DNA from: Chthonomonadia bacterium
Lineage (GTDB): Bacteria > Armatimonadota > HRBIN16
Direction of reading: 5' to 3'
Length of the DNA stretch: 64,000 nucleotides
Assembly: GCA_013314755.1 (NCBI GenBank)
Contig: JABUFA010000010.1
Coordinates: 42,270 to 106,269, forward strand
Shown here one piece after another: positions 48,818 to 58,054 of the stretch. How positions within the stretch are numbered: the stretch's first letter is position 1; each line of letters begins with the position of its first letter. The notes beneath the pieces were generated by a model. It made no database searches. It saw nothing but the letters and a program-made list of their open reading frames with translations, and was not told the DNA's origin. Made by a program: the position numbers and the translations under genes.

Positions 48818-49951
48818 ATGCTTCAACCGTCTCTGTTCGAGCAAGAAACTACTTTGGAGAACCCTGACTTTTTGACGAAACAGATAATTACTCAGATAGG
48901 CAACAAAAGATCTTTGCTTCCGTACATTGCTGAAGCGGTAAGTATTGTTAAGCGTCGTCTTGGTAAATCGAAAATTGTATCACTGGATGGTTTTGCAGGA
49001 TCAGGTATCGTTTCACGAATGTTGAAGTCTCAGTCCAGTTTTCTCATCGCTAATGACATTGAAGATTACTCTACAACTACATGCCGATGTTATTTAACCA
49101 ACCGTAGCGAGGTTGATATCGACACCCTGCAGGACATTGTGAATGAAATGAATCAAAGGGTATTGAGGGATGATTTTTCTCCAGGGTTCATCGAAGAATT
49201 ATACGCGCCTCGTGACGAGAACAATATCACTGCAAGTGACAGGGTCTTCTACACCCGGGAAAATGCGCGGCGTATAGACAATTATCGTCGTATGATAGAC
49301 GAGTACCCCGAAGAGTACCGCGACCTGTTGCTCGGGCCGCTACTGCATGAGGCATCTGTACATGCTAATACAGCAGGAGTGTTCAAAGGGTTTTACAAAG
49401 ATAGACAAACAGGTATCGGATGCTTTGGGGGTACAAACCGAGATGCCTTATCGCGCATTCTCGCTCCTATCACTATGGAGGTGCCTGTTCTTAGCAGGTT
49501 TGAGTGCATTGTTCGCGTGACTCAAAATGACGCCAACAAGCTGATAAAATCTATTGACGAGGTAGACTTGGCATATTACGACCCACCGTATAACCAGCAT
49601 CCATACGGTTCTAATTATTTCATGTTGAACCTGATTGTGCGCTACCAGCGTCCCACCAAGCTCAGCAAAGTATCCGGTATCCCCGAGGATTGGAAGAGGT
49701 CGGGATACAATGTGCGATCAAAATGTTACCATCTACTACGCGATCTACTTCTGCACACTCCAGCAAAGTTCATCCTCTTGTCTTATAACAACGAGGGGTT
49801 TATCTCTGTGGAACAAATTCATTCGCTTCTGAGCCATATCGGCTCCTTCCAGAGTATTGAGATACCTTACACTGTATTCAGAGGATGTCGAAACATCCAC
49901 AAGCGACATGTAAGGGTCACTGAGTATCTGTTTCTGATTGAGAGGAGGTAG
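48818..49951 (+). CDS. Adenine-specific DNA methyltransferase, D12 class
   Basis: Motif X-like IGNKRSLLPYI; motif I VSLDGFAGSGIVSR; motif IV YYDPPYNQHPYGSNYF; overlaps neither neighbour; lower GC than flanks. Confidence 0.9.
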   Translation: MLQPSLFEQETTLENPDFLTKQIITQIGNKRSLLPYIAEAVSIVKRRLGKSKIVSLDGFAGSGIVSRMLKSQSSFLIANDIEDYSTTTCRCYLTNRSEVDIDTLQDIVNEMNQRVLRDDFSPGFIEELYAPRDENNITASDRVFYTRENARRIDNYRRMIDEYPEEYRDLLLGPLLHEASVHANTAGVFKGFYKDRQTGIGCFGGTNRDALSRILAPITMEVPVLSRFECIVRVTQNDANKLIKSIDEVDLAYYDPPYNQHPYGSNYFMLNLIVRYQRPTKLSKVSGIPEDWKRSGYNVRSKCYHLLRDLLLHTPAKFILLSYNNEGFISVEQIHSLLSHIGSFQSIEIPYTVFRGCRNIHKRHVRVTEYLFLIERR

Positions 49952-49957
49952 ACAGGG

Positions 49958-50692
49958 TTGGCAAAAAAAGAGCAGCTGAGGCGAGTGCGAACAGGCACCG
50001 TCATAAATCTGTCTGCTAAAAAGCAGGAGACCACACTGGGCAGAGCTCTAAGAAGAACCGAGGCGATAATCAGGGGAAAGTTTCCTAGTGTGCAACTGAT
50101 ACACGAGTCTCAATGGTTTCTAAAAGATATCATAGTTAAGCTTCGTACTCTGTATCCAGATATCGATTTTTGTTACTACTTTGAGACATCCAACATGAAA
50201 CCAGATGGAGGAATACTCTCTATTCTGGACAAAGAAGAGAACAAGTACCCTATTCTAATTGCAGAGGTGAAAAATCAAGGCACGAACGTCCTGCGCATTC
50301 AGGAAGGGTTGGAACCACAGGCAAGAGGCAACGCCATAGAAAGACTTGGTAAGAATGTAATCGGCTTTCGTACCGCTTTGATCAACGAAGGCATCTTTCC
50401 CTTCGTTTGTTTTGGTGAAGGATGTGACTTTGCAGAAGATAGCAGTATCCTTGACAGGGTAGTAACGATAGCTATGTTTGGCAAGCTGAATAAAACCTAT
50501 TTGGTGAATGAAGGTCCAGTGGGAGAGTTTAAGCGCGGGAGCTTCTATTTCAGGGAACAGCCCTGGAGCGAGGATGAGATGGTATCGGTTATGTCAGACA
50601 TTGCCACCCGCAGCATATACTACTACTTTTCCAGATATGGAGAGCAGAGGTTCAATGTAAACGAGACGCCAGATACTGAGATGCCGCCATAA
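49958..50692 (+). CDS. EcoRI-family type II restriction endonuclease
   Basis: TTG start after gaggaggt; SNMKPDGGILSI...PILIAEVKNQGTNVLRIQEGL...ARGNAIERLGKNV...FPFVCFGEGCDF matches the EcoRI core (SSIKPDGGIVEV...VVLVAEAKHQG, GNAIERSHKNI, FPYVLFLEGSNF) as recalled from established knowledge. Confidence 0.9.
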   Translation: MAKKEQLRRVRTGTVINLSAKKQETTLGRALRRTEAIIRGKFPSVQLIHESQWFLKDIIVKLRTLYPDIDFCYYFETSNMKPDGGILSILDKEENKYPILIAEVKNQGTNVLRIQEGLEPQARGNAIERLGKNVIGFRTALINEGIFPFVCFGEGCDFAEDSSILDRVVTIAMFGKLNKTYLVNEGPVGEFKRGSFYFREQPWSEDEMVSVMSDIATRSIYYYFSRYGEQRFNVNETPDTEMPP

Positions 50693-50764
50693 AAACCTAC
50701 AACCTTTCCAACTTGACATTCTTGCAGGGAAGAGGACGGGCGTTAGGTGGTTTTCAGACAGGTC

Positions 50765-51008
50765 TACCTGACCTCCCCGCAGGTGGAAAGAGATGTCCCC
50801 CTGCTTGCGGGGGGCGACAGGAAGGCTGATACCTCAAACGGCTCGGCGGGAGCCTCGCCCTCCAGAGTGGAAACCCCTCTCCCAACCTCTCCCCGACGCG
50901 CGATAGCCCCACCTGACCTCCCCGCAGGCGGGGAGGAATCTGGTGCCCCTTCCCTCGCAGGGAAGGGGCTGGGGGTTAGGTTCACAACGACTCGGCGGGA
51001 CCGAGACT
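50765..51008. repeat. Mosaic intergenic repeat cluster 4
   Basis: cctccccgcaggtgg, ccccctgcttgcggggggcgacag, ggctcggcgggagcctcgccctcca, cccctctcccaacctctccccgacgcg, ccttccctcgcagggaaggggctgggggttaggtt. Confidence 0.9.
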
Positions 51009-51024
51009 CACTGAAAAGCCATAC

Positions 51025-52170
51025 CTACCCAATCGCCTGCAGTTCCTTCTCTAACGTCTCGCGGTAGGTGGGGTCGTCTTCGTCGATCTTTTCCAGCACC
51101 GACTTCAGCAGGTTGATGTAGCCGATGTCGGTGGGGTTCATGCCGTACAGCAGAGCCAGGTAGCAGCTCACCCAGTCGCCGAAGTAGATGGCATACAGCA
51201 TCCGCGCCAGCAGGCTCTGCCCTTCGGCAAAGAACTCGTGCACGTCGGCGGCGCGGGCGAACAACCGTTTGGTGGTCTCCACACGCGCCACGATTTTCGG
51301 TCGCTCTGCATGGTCGCGCAGAAGCACCACCGCCAGGTTCGGCACCTGCTGTTTGGCAAGCACCCAGCCCAGGATTTCGTTGTGGTTCATTTCGGGGTAG
51401 CCGTTGGAATAGGCGTGAATCTTGGTGTTCTCGTTCAGCTGCGTCTTCCAGCGGAAAGCCACCACCGTAGAGTACGCCTGCGAGCCGTAGATGATGGGCA
51501 GCTTGCCGTATAGCTTGGCAGCCATCTGCTTCGCCGGGTTCTTTTCAAAGGGCACATCTGCCTTCCATGCTTCACGTGCCTGTTCCAGCAGGTTGATGGC
51601 GTTCAGCAGGTCGCCCGTGGGGTCGCGCCGAATCACGCCCGCTTTGTGCACCGCCAACAGCATGGGGATGAACATATATCCCATCGCACTGCGCGGGGGC
51701 TGTCCCTTGGGGATGAACGCTACCGGCGTGCCGTAGTGGGCGGCGCGCTGTGCCAGTTCCCCGCCGCTGGTCACGCAGGCAAGCAGTGCGCCCCGGTCCT
51801 GGGCGTCCTCAAACGCGCTCAGCGTCTCCTCCGTGTTGCCCGAGTAGCTGGCGGCAATCACCAGCGTGTGGTCGTTAACGAAGGCGGGCATCTGGTAGTC
51901 GCGATTGACCACCAGAGGCATCTCCCCGTTATCTTCCACCAGCACGCGCAGGAGGTCGCCTCCAACGGCAGAGCCTCCCAGTCCCGTCACCACGACGTTC
52001 TGGATGGGAACGCGCGGGGTGGGGGGATTGAACTGTCGGGCAATATCCAGCGCCTTTCGGCACTGCTGAGGAAACTCGTCCACAAGAGGTATCATATTCT
52101 GAGCATCCAGCGCGGAACGGCGAGCCGCATCATCCAGCACGCTGGGGTCAATAGCCATCCGTTCGGACAT
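51025..52170 (-). CDS. Bifunctional phosphoglucose/phosphomannose isomerase
   Basis: SIS domain VVTGLGGSAVGGDLLRVLVEDNGEMPLVVNRDYQMPAFVNDHTLVIAASYSGNTEETLSAFEDA; C-terminal MNHNEILGW. Confidence 0.92.
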   Translation of the reverse strand: MSERMAIDPSVLDDAARRSALDAQNMIPLVDEFPQQCRKALDIARQFNPPTPRVPIQNVVVTGLGGSAVGGDLLRVLVEDNGEMPLVVNRDYQMPAFVNDHTLVIAASYSGNTEETLSAFEDAQDRGALLACVTSGGELAQRAAHYGTPVAFIPKGQPPRSAMGYMFIPMLLAVHKAGVIRRDPTGDLLNAINLLEQAREAWKADVPFEKNPAKQMAAKLYGKLPIIYGSQAYSTVVAFRWKTQLNENTKIHAYSNGYPEMNHNEILGWVLAKQQVPNLAVVLLRDHAERPKIVARVETTKRLFARAADVHEFFAEGQSLLARMLYAIYFGDWVSCYLALLYGMNPTDIGYINLLKSVLEKIDEDDPTYRETLEKELQAIG

Positions 52171-52271
52171 GTGTCGGTTCCTCCTCGTCAAAAGGTTGGC
52201 AGACAGAACAAGAGGTCGGGCAAGCCTACCCGACCCCCTCCGTATCTATGCGAAAAGGCATCGCAGTACAT

Positions 52272-52502
52272 TCACTCTGCGACAAAGGGAAGCAGAGCCA
52301 GGTGGCGTGCCCGCTTAATCGCCCGTGCCAGCTGGCGCTGGTGTTTGGCGCAGTTACCGCTGGTGCGCCGGGCGATGATTTTGCCTCGCTCGGTGATGTA
52401 GCGGCGCAGGCGGGGCACGTTCTTGTAGTCGATATAGGCGATTTTATCCACGCAGAAGCCGCACACTTTGCGGCGTCGGCGATAGCGCGGTTTACTGGTC
52501 AT
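52272..52502 (-). CDS. rpsR: 30S ribosomal protein S18
   Basis: [66 protein letters not shown]. Confidence 0.97.
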   Translation of the reverse strand: MTSKPRYRRRRKVCGFCVDKIAYIDYKNVPRLRRYITERGKIIARRTSGNCAKHQRQLARAIKRARHLALLPFVAE

Positions 52503-52514
52503 AATTTCCTCCGT

Positions 52515-53030
52515 TTATTCCTCATCGGTGTCCGCAAAGGGGTCGTATTCGAAATCTTCCTCTTCCGGCAGGTCTTCGTCGGTCAGGAAGGGGTCCTGTA
52601 CCATCTCTGCTGGAGCCGCAGATGCAGGTGGTACGGTACTTCGGGCGGACGGCGTCGCCGTTGTGGTCGTCGCCACAGGCGGTTCCTCTTCAATGGGCTC
52701 CACAGGCTCCTTCGGGCGGTCAAGCCCCGCCAGTCGGTCCACCACCACCTCGTAGGCGCGGCGACGCTCGCCCTGAGGCGAAACCCAGTCGCGCACCTGC
52801 AGGCGCCCCTCCGCCATAATCAACCGTCCTTTTTTCAGGTAGTTGATGGCGAACTCTGCCTGCTGACGCCATGCTACGAGGTCAATGAAGTCGGTTTGCG
52901 ATTCTCCCGTTTCCCGACTGCGCCCACGGTCGACGGCGATTCGCATTCGCGCCAGAGTTATCCCATCTGGCGTGTTGCGGTACTCGGGGTCCCGCACCAG
53001 CCGTCCAATAAGGATAACGCGGTTGTACAT
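52515..53030 (-). CDS. ssb: Single-stranded DNA-binding protein
   Basis: MYNRVILIGRLVRDPEYRNTPDGITLARMRIAVDR...DFIDLVAWRQQAEFAINYLKKGRLIMAEGRLQVRDW; acidic tail EEDFEYDPFADTDEE. Confidence 0.95.
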   Translation of the reverse strand: MYNRVILIGRLVRDPEYRNTPDGITLARMRIAVDRGRSRETGESQTDFIDLVAWRQQAEFAINYLKKGRLIMAEGRLQVRDWVSPQGERRRAYEVVVDRLAGLDRPKEPVEPIEEEPPVATTTTATPSARSTVPPASAAPAEMVQDPFLTDEDLPEEEDFEYDPFADTDEE

Positions 53031-53063
53031 GTTGATTTCCCCTTCCTGAGCGAGAAGTGGTGT

Positions 53064-53555
53064 TTAGCCTTGCTCTTCCGCTGTGCCGGCGACCGCCTCC
53101 TCAGATGGAGCGGGTTGCTCTTCTACGGCTGGCTCCGGTTCGGCTTCAACGCTCTCCTCCTGGGCAGGCTCAGCCTCTGGAGCTGCCTCTTCCGGGGTCT
53201 CCTCTGCCTCTGCGGTTGGCTCTTCTTCGGCAGTTTCCTCTGCAGGAGGTACCGTCAGCACCAGATGCGGTTTATCGTGGCGAATGATGAGATGCCTTAT
53301 CACCTCATCGCTGATTCGGAACAGTCGGTCTAACTCGGCAGGCACCTGCGGGTTGGCGCGGAAGTACATCAACACATAGGTGGCTTCCTGCACCTTGTTG
53401 ATGGGGTAAGCGAGGCGCCGCCGATCCCATTTGCCGGAGTGTTCGATCACTCCGCCTTCGCTTTCTACTACCTGATTGAACCGAGCGATAATCTCTTCCA
53501 GTCGCTCGTCGTCCACGCTGGGGTGGACGAGGTACATCGCTTCATAGAACGGCAC
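53064..53555 (-). CDS. rpsF: 30S ribosomal protein S6 with long acidic C-terminal extension
   Basis: PFYEAMYLVHPSVDDERLEEIIARFNQVVESEGGVIEHSGKWDRRRLAYPINKVQEATYVLMYFRANPQVPAELDRLFRISDEVIRHLIIRH; GTG start proposed after agggaggag (ORF extends to 53597). Confidence 0.9.
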   Translation of the reverse strand: MPFYEAMYLVHPSVDDERLEEIIARFNQVVESEGGVIEHSGKWDRRRLAYPINKVQEATYVLMYFRANPQVPAELDRLFRISDEVIRHLIIRHDKPHLVLTVPPAEETAEEEPTAEAEETPEEAAPEAEPAQEESVEAEPEPAVEEQPAPSEEAVAGTAEEQG

Positions 53556-53587
53556 TGCTGTCTTTCTCCTCCCTCTGGACTGATTTG

Positions 53588-53610
53588 GCTCCATCATCTC
53601 AGGATGGAGC
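53588..53610 (-). promoter_or_regulatory. Perfect 8-bp hairpin in the rpsF leader
   Basis: gctccatc-N7-gatggagc between the promoter at 53639-53667 and the proposed GTG start at 53555. Confidence 0.5.
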
Positions 53611-53638
53611 AGGAAGGGTAGCTGTAAAGCCTCACGTT

Positions 53639-53667
53639 ATTATACTATGCCAGCCAGCTGTTTGCAA
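53639..53667 (-). promoter_or_regulatory. Candidate sigma70-type promoter of rpsF-ssb-rpsR
   Basis: Minus strand TTGCAA - 17 bp - TATAAT. Confidence 0.7.
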
Positions 53668-53700
53668 GGGGTTGTCGCCTCGGGTAGCGCATCATGTCAC

Positions 53701-53838
53701 TCACTCGCTGTCACTCAGCTCCTCCGGGCGATTCAGCAGTTGCTCGATAGCTGGCTTTTGCACACGGGCATCTGGATATCGGTCAATTGCCTCAATCGCT
53801 TCTATGATGTCCCTTAGCCGCTCTTTAGGGTCTCTCAC
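53701..53838 (-). pseudogene. Truncated HepT-like (DUF86) remnant
   Basis: GTG start overlapping the mntA stop (GTGA); [28 protein letters not shown] matches a HepT N-terminus but ends after 45 residues. Confidence 0.65.
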
Positions 53839-54125
53839 AGGGGCACTGCCTCCCGAAGTACACGCTCGCGGATTCGTGCCTTGATCCCGCGTTCTGTCAC
53901 CACATCCACCGGGCATCCGAGCACCTGCTCTAGCTCGTACTGAAGCCCACCCAGGTCAAAAAGACTGCGTCCTGCTTCCATCTCCACAAGGAAGTCGATG
54001 TCACTGTGTTTGTCTGCCTCCCCGCGCGCCACCGACCCAAATATCCGCACGTTACGCGCCCCGTACTTCGCACAGATGCGCAGAATCTCTTCTCGCTTTT
54101 CGCGCAACAGGTTACCATCGGTCAT
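53835..54125 (-). CDS. MntA/MNT-type nucleotidyltransferase domain protein
   Basis: [71 protein letters not shown]. Confidence 0.92.
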   Translation of the reverse strand: MTDGNLLREKREEILRICAKYGARNVRIFGSVARGEADKHSDIDFLVEMEAGRSLFDLGGLQYELEQVLGCPVDVVTERGIKARIRERVLREAVPL

Positions 54126-54249
54126 GGTGTGTCCCCTCTTTTCGGCGTCAATACTGCACCATCCTCCCTGCGATTCTACCACAGAATGGTGCGCCGAGAG
54201 TTTTGAACCTCGCCACTGAAAAGCCGTCAGGCGCGTGCGGGCGTGCGTG

Positions 54250-54279
54250 TTGCAAAATGGACAGAAGCTCCTTTATAAT
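54250..54279 (+). promoter_or_regulatory. Candidate sigma70-type promoter upstream of mtnP
   Basis: ttgcaa - 18 bp - tataat. Confidence 0.6.
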
Positions 54280-54316
54280 GGGCATCGGCAAATCAATCTG
54301 CGTGAAGGGACTGCGT

Positions 54317-55126
54317 ATGAGTAAGGCAAGAGCAGATATCGGTGTGTTTGGCGGGTCAGGCTTTTACCGCTTTCTGGAAAACGTGCAGGAAATCAAGATC
54401 GAAACCCCTTATGGCGCGCCCAGCGACCACATCGCACTCGCAGAGGTGGAAGGCAGGCGCGTGGCGTTTCTGCCACGGCACGGGCGACATCACAGTATCC
54501 CACCCCACCGGATTAACTTCCGGGCGAACCTGTGGGCGATGAAGGAGCTGGGCGTCACGCGCATCATCAGCCCCTTTGCGGCGGGGAGCCTGCAGGCGCA
54601 TATCCACCCCGGCGATTTCGTGGTGGTGGACCAGTACGTGGACCGCACACACGGACGCGCGGATACCTTCTATGAAGGACCGATTGTTACCCATGTCTCG
54701 CCTGCCGACCCCTACTGCCCCACCCTGCGACAGATAGCCATCGACGTCATCCGGGAGCAGGGTATTACCTGTCACGAGCGAGGCACGGTGGTGGTCATCC
54801 AGGGACCGCGCTTCTCCACCAAAGCCGAGAGCCAGTGGTACACCTCGATGGGCTGGGAAGTCATCAGCATGACGCAGTACCCCGAGGCTTATCTGGCTCG
54901 CGAGCTGGCGATGTGCGTGGTGGGCATCTCGCTGATTACCGATTACGACAGCGGGCTGGTGATGGGTGGACAGGTGCCTCCGGTGACCACCAAAGAGGTG
55001 CTGGAGGTGTTCCAGCGCAACTCCGAGCGCATCAAAAACGTGGTGCTGGAGATGATTCGGCGCATCCCCGACACGCGCGAGTGTCCGTGTCCGCACGTGT
55101 TAGACCACGCCCGAATCGAGGTGTAA
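54317..55126 (+). CDS. mtnP: S-methyl-5'-thioadenosine phosphorylase
   Basis: [79 protein letters not shown]. Confidence 0.95.
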   Translation: MSKARADIGVFGGSGFYRFLENVQEIKIETPYGAPSDHIALAEVEGRRVAFLPRHGRHHSIPPHRINFRANLWAMKELGVTRIISPFAAGSLQAHIHPGDFVVVDQYVDRTHGRADTFYEGPIVTHVSPADPYCPTLRQIAIDVIREQGITCHERGTVVVIQGPRFSTKAESQWYTSMGWEVISMTQYPEAYLARELAMCVVGISLITDYDSGLVMGGQVPPVTTKEVLEVFQRNSERIKNVVLEMIRRIPDTRECPCPHVLDHARIEV

Positions 55127-55127
55127 G

Positions 55128-56201
55128 ATGCAGATTCGCCCTGTGCGCTGGGACGGCGATGCGCTGGTGCTGATAGACCAGACGCAGCTGCCGCACCGTT
55201 ACGTGGAGGTGCGCTACACCGACTGGCGAGACGTCGCCCAGGCGATTCGGCAGATGGTGGTGCGTGGTGCTCCTGCCATTGGCGCGGCGGCGGCGTGCGG
55301 GCTGGTGCTGGCGGCGCAGTCCATCCCCGTAGCGGAGATGGCTGACTTCCGCGCCGAGTGGCTGAGGGCGGCGGACGTGTTCGCTTCCACACGCCCCACC
55401 GCCGTCAACCTCTTCTGGGCGATTGAGCGCATGAAGCGCGTTCTGCACACCTGCCATACACCCGAATCTGCCCGCCGCCGGCTGAGGCAGGAGAGCGAAG
55501 CGATACTGGAGGAGGACGTGCAGGCAAACCGCGCCATCGGACAGCACGGACAGACACTGATTCCCGATGGGGCGCGAATCCTGACCCACTGCAACGCGGG
55601 GGCACTGGCAACGGTGGGCTATGGCACCGCGCTGGGCGTCATCCGGGCGGCGGTGGAGGCAGGCAAAAAGGTGCACGTGTACGCCGATGAGACCCGTCCG
55701 CGCCTGCAGGGGATGCAGCTTACCGCATGGGAGCTGGTGCAGGAGGGCATTCCCGTCACGGTGATAACCGATAACATGGCAGGGATGCTGATGCGGAGGG
55801 GCGAAATTGATGTGGTGGTGGTCGGGGCAGACCGTATCGCCGCCAACGGTGACGTGGCAAACAAGGTGGGCACTTACAGCGTGGCGGTGCTGGCAAAGTT
55901 TCACGGCATCCCGCTTTATGTGGCTGCGCCCATCTCTACAATTGACCTGTCGGTGGCGGACGGTTCGGGCATCCCGATTGAAGAGCGGGCGCCGGAAGAG
56001 GTAACGCATATCGCGGGTGTGCGCATCGCGCCCGAAGGGGTACGCGTGATTAACCCCGCATTTGATGTCACGCCGGCGGAGCTGGTTCAGGCGATTATCA
56101 CAGAGGAAGGCATTGCCCGTCCGCCGTACACGGTTTCGCTGGCGCAGATGGTCGCAAAACGTTCGGGGGAGGTTTTCGGCGATGGGGGAACTGCTGGCTG
56201 A
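55128..56201 (+). CDS. mtnA: S-methyl-5-thioribose-1-phosphate isomerase
   Basis: [91 protein letters not shown]. Confidence 0.95.
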   Translation: MQIRPVRWDGDALVLIDQTQLPHRYVEVRYTDWRDVAQAIRQMVVRGAPAIGAAAACGLVLAAQSIPVAEMADFRAEWLRAADVFASTRPTAVNLFWAIERMKRVLHTCHTPESARRRLRQESEAILEEDVQANRAIGQHGQTLIPDGARILTHCNAGALATVGYGTALGVIRAAVEAGKKVHVYADETRPRLQGMQLTAWELVQEGIPVTVITDNMAGMLMRRGEIDVVVVGADRIAANGDVANKVGTYSVAVLAKFHGIPLYVAAPISTIDLSVADGSGIPIEERAPEEVTHIAGVRIAPEGVRVINPAFDVTPAELVQAIITEEGIARPPYTVSLAQMVAKRSGEVFGDGGTAG

Positions 56202-56706
56202 GAAGCTGATTCGCAATATTCCCGACTTTCCACAGCCCGGGGTGCTGTTCCGCGACATCACACCGGTCCTGCAGAACCCGCAGGCTCTGCGCGAAGTGGT
56301 GGAAAAGATGATAGAGTACGCGCGCAGTCGTGAGCCCGATGTGATTGTGGGCATCGAGTCGCGCGGGTTCGTGTTCGGCATTCCGATTGCCCTGGCGCTG
56401 GGGGTCGGTTTCGTCCCTGTGCGCAAACTGGGCAAACTGCCCTACAAGAAGATAGTGGAAGAGTACGCGCTGGAGTACGGCACCAACGCGATGGAGATAC
56501 ACGTGGACGCCGTACAGCCCGGGCAAAAGGTGGTGATTGTGGACGACCTGCTGGCTACGGGTGGAACGGCAGCAGCGGCGGCGCGTCTGGTGGAACGGCT
56601 CGGCGGTGTGGTAGCCGGTTTCGACTTCCTGATTGAGCTGGAGTTTCTGAAGGGGCGGAAGATGCTGCATGGCTACGACGTATTCACCCTCATCCGGTTC
56701 CCGTAG
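56182..56706 (+). CDS. apt: Adenine phosphoribosyltransferase
   Basis: [58 protein letters not shown]; start overlaps mtnA end. Confidence 0.95.
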   Translation: MGELLAEKLIRNIPDFPQPGVLFRDITPVLQNPQALREVVEKMIEYARSREPDVIVGIESRGFVFGIPIALALGVGFVPVRKLGKLPYKKIVEEYALEYGTNAMEIHVDAVQPGQKVVIVDDLLATGGTAAAAARLVERLGGVVAGFDFLIELEFLKGRKMLHGYDVFTLIRFP

Positions 56707-58021
56707 CGTGCTTGACCGGCTGTTTGCCCTGCATGAACGCGGCACCTCGGTAGAGCGCGAGGTCATCGCCGGGCTGGCGACGTTCATGACCATGGCGTAC
56801 ATCATCTTTGTGAACCCGCAGATACTCAAAACAGCAGGAATGCCGGTCGAAGCGGTGGCAGCGGCAACCTGCATCGCGGCGGCAATCCCTACCCTCATCA
56901 TGGGCTTGTGGGCAAACTATCCCTTCGCGCTTGCCAGCGGCATGGGCTTGAACGCCGCGCTTGCCATGCAGGCGACGCGCCCGGGCATGGACTGGCAGAC
57001 CATGATGGGCGTCATCGTGGTGGAAGGGGCGATAGTGACCATCCTCGTGCTGACGCGCGTGCGCGAGCAGGTGATGCAGGCTATCCCCATGAACTTGAAA
57101 CGCGCCATCGGCGTGGGCATCGGCATCTTTATCGCCTTTCTGGGACTGCAACACGCGGGATGGGTGCTGAAAGGTCCCGAGGGCGTCGCCCTCACGCACG
57201 GCGCATTTACCTCCAAAGGCACGCTGGTCTCCACGGTCGGCGTGCTGTTGATGATGCTGCTTTTGGCGTTTCGGGTGCGCGGAGCCATCCTGCTGGGCAT
57301 TCTGGGCACGGCGGTTATCGCCGTGATTGCTGACCGACTCACGCCGGGCACGCCCGCGCTGACCACTCTGCCAGAGAGGTGGCTGGCAATACCTGACTTC
57401 TCTACCTTTGGGCAGGCGAACATTCTCGGCGCGCTTCAGCCCGCGCTGGTAGGCGTTATCTTCGCCTTCCTGATTACTGACTTCTTCGACACGATGGGCA
57501 CGGTCATCGGCATCGGAGGGCAGGGGGGCTTTCTTGACGAAAAGGGCAACCTGCCTCGCCTGAACCGGGTATTGCTGACCGACTCGCTGGCGGCGGTGTG
57601 GGGCGGTCTGTGCGGCGCCAGCTCGGTGACCACCTATATCGAAAGCGCAGCCGGCATCAGCGAAGGAGGGCGCACCGGGCTGACGTCGGTGGTGGTCAGC
57701 ATGCTGTTCCTGTTGAGCCTGTTGTTTGCGCCGCTGGTGGGCGTTGTGCCTGCGGTGGCGACCGCTCCCGCGCTGATTATCGTGGGCTACCTGATGATTC
57801 GGGTGGTTCACGAGATGGATTTTGACACGGTGGAGGAGGGCATTCCCGCCTTTCTCACCATGCTTCTCATCCCGTTTACGCAGAGTATTTCCTTCGGCAT
57901 CGGCGTGGGCTTCATCTCGCATGTGGTGGTGATGCTATTGCGCGGCAGGGGACGCGAGGTATCGCCGTGGATGTACGGCATCGCCCTGCTGTTCGCCATC
58001 AGCTTCGCCTGGGGTGGGTAG
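56669..58021 (+). CDS. NCS2-family (AzgA-type) adenine/guanine/hypoxanthine permease
   Basis: EVIAGLATFMTMAYIIFVNPQIL; FALASGMGLNAAL; FLITDFFDTMGTVIGIGGQGGFLDEKGNLPRLNRVLLTDSLAAVWGGLCGASSVTTYIESAAGISEGGRTGLTSVV. Confidence 0.94.
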   Translation: MATTYSPSSGSRSVLDRLFALHERGTSVEREVIAGLATFMTMAYIIFVNPQILKTAGMPVEAVAAATCIAAAIPTLIMGLWANYPFALASGMGLNAALAMQATRPGMDWQTMMGVIVVEGAIVTILVLTRVREQVMQAIPMNLKRAIGVGIGIFIAFLGLQHAGWVLKGPEGVALTHGAFTSKGTLVSTVGVLLMMLLLAFRVRGAILLGILGTAVIAVIADRLTPGTPALTTLPERWLAIPDFSTFGQANILGALQPALVGVIFAFLITDFFDTMGTVIGIGGQGGFLDEKGNLPRLNRVLLTDSLAAVWGGLCGASSVTTYIESAAGISEGGRTGLTSVVVSMLFLLSLLFAPLVGVVPAVATAPALIIVGYLMIRVVHEMDFDTVEEGIPAFLTMLLIPFTQSISFGIGVGFISHVVVMLLRGRGREVSPWMYGIALLFAISFAWGG

Positions 58022-58054
58022 GGAGCAGCCGAGCCAGACTGCTCCCTGTAGCAA

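Noticed and set aside
49958-50692. Reading the nuclease as a generic hypothetical or homing endonuclease
   Set aside because: EcoRI-like PDG...EVK spacing, GNAIER motif and adjacency to a methyltransferase make an EcoRI-family restriction enzyme far more likely.
53064-53597. Upstream ATG start of rpsF (MMEPNQSRGRRKTAVPFYE...)
   Set aside because: The upstream ATGs overlap the leader hairpin and lack a Shine-Dalgarno; GTG at 53555 follows agggaggag and gives a canonical S6 N-terminus.
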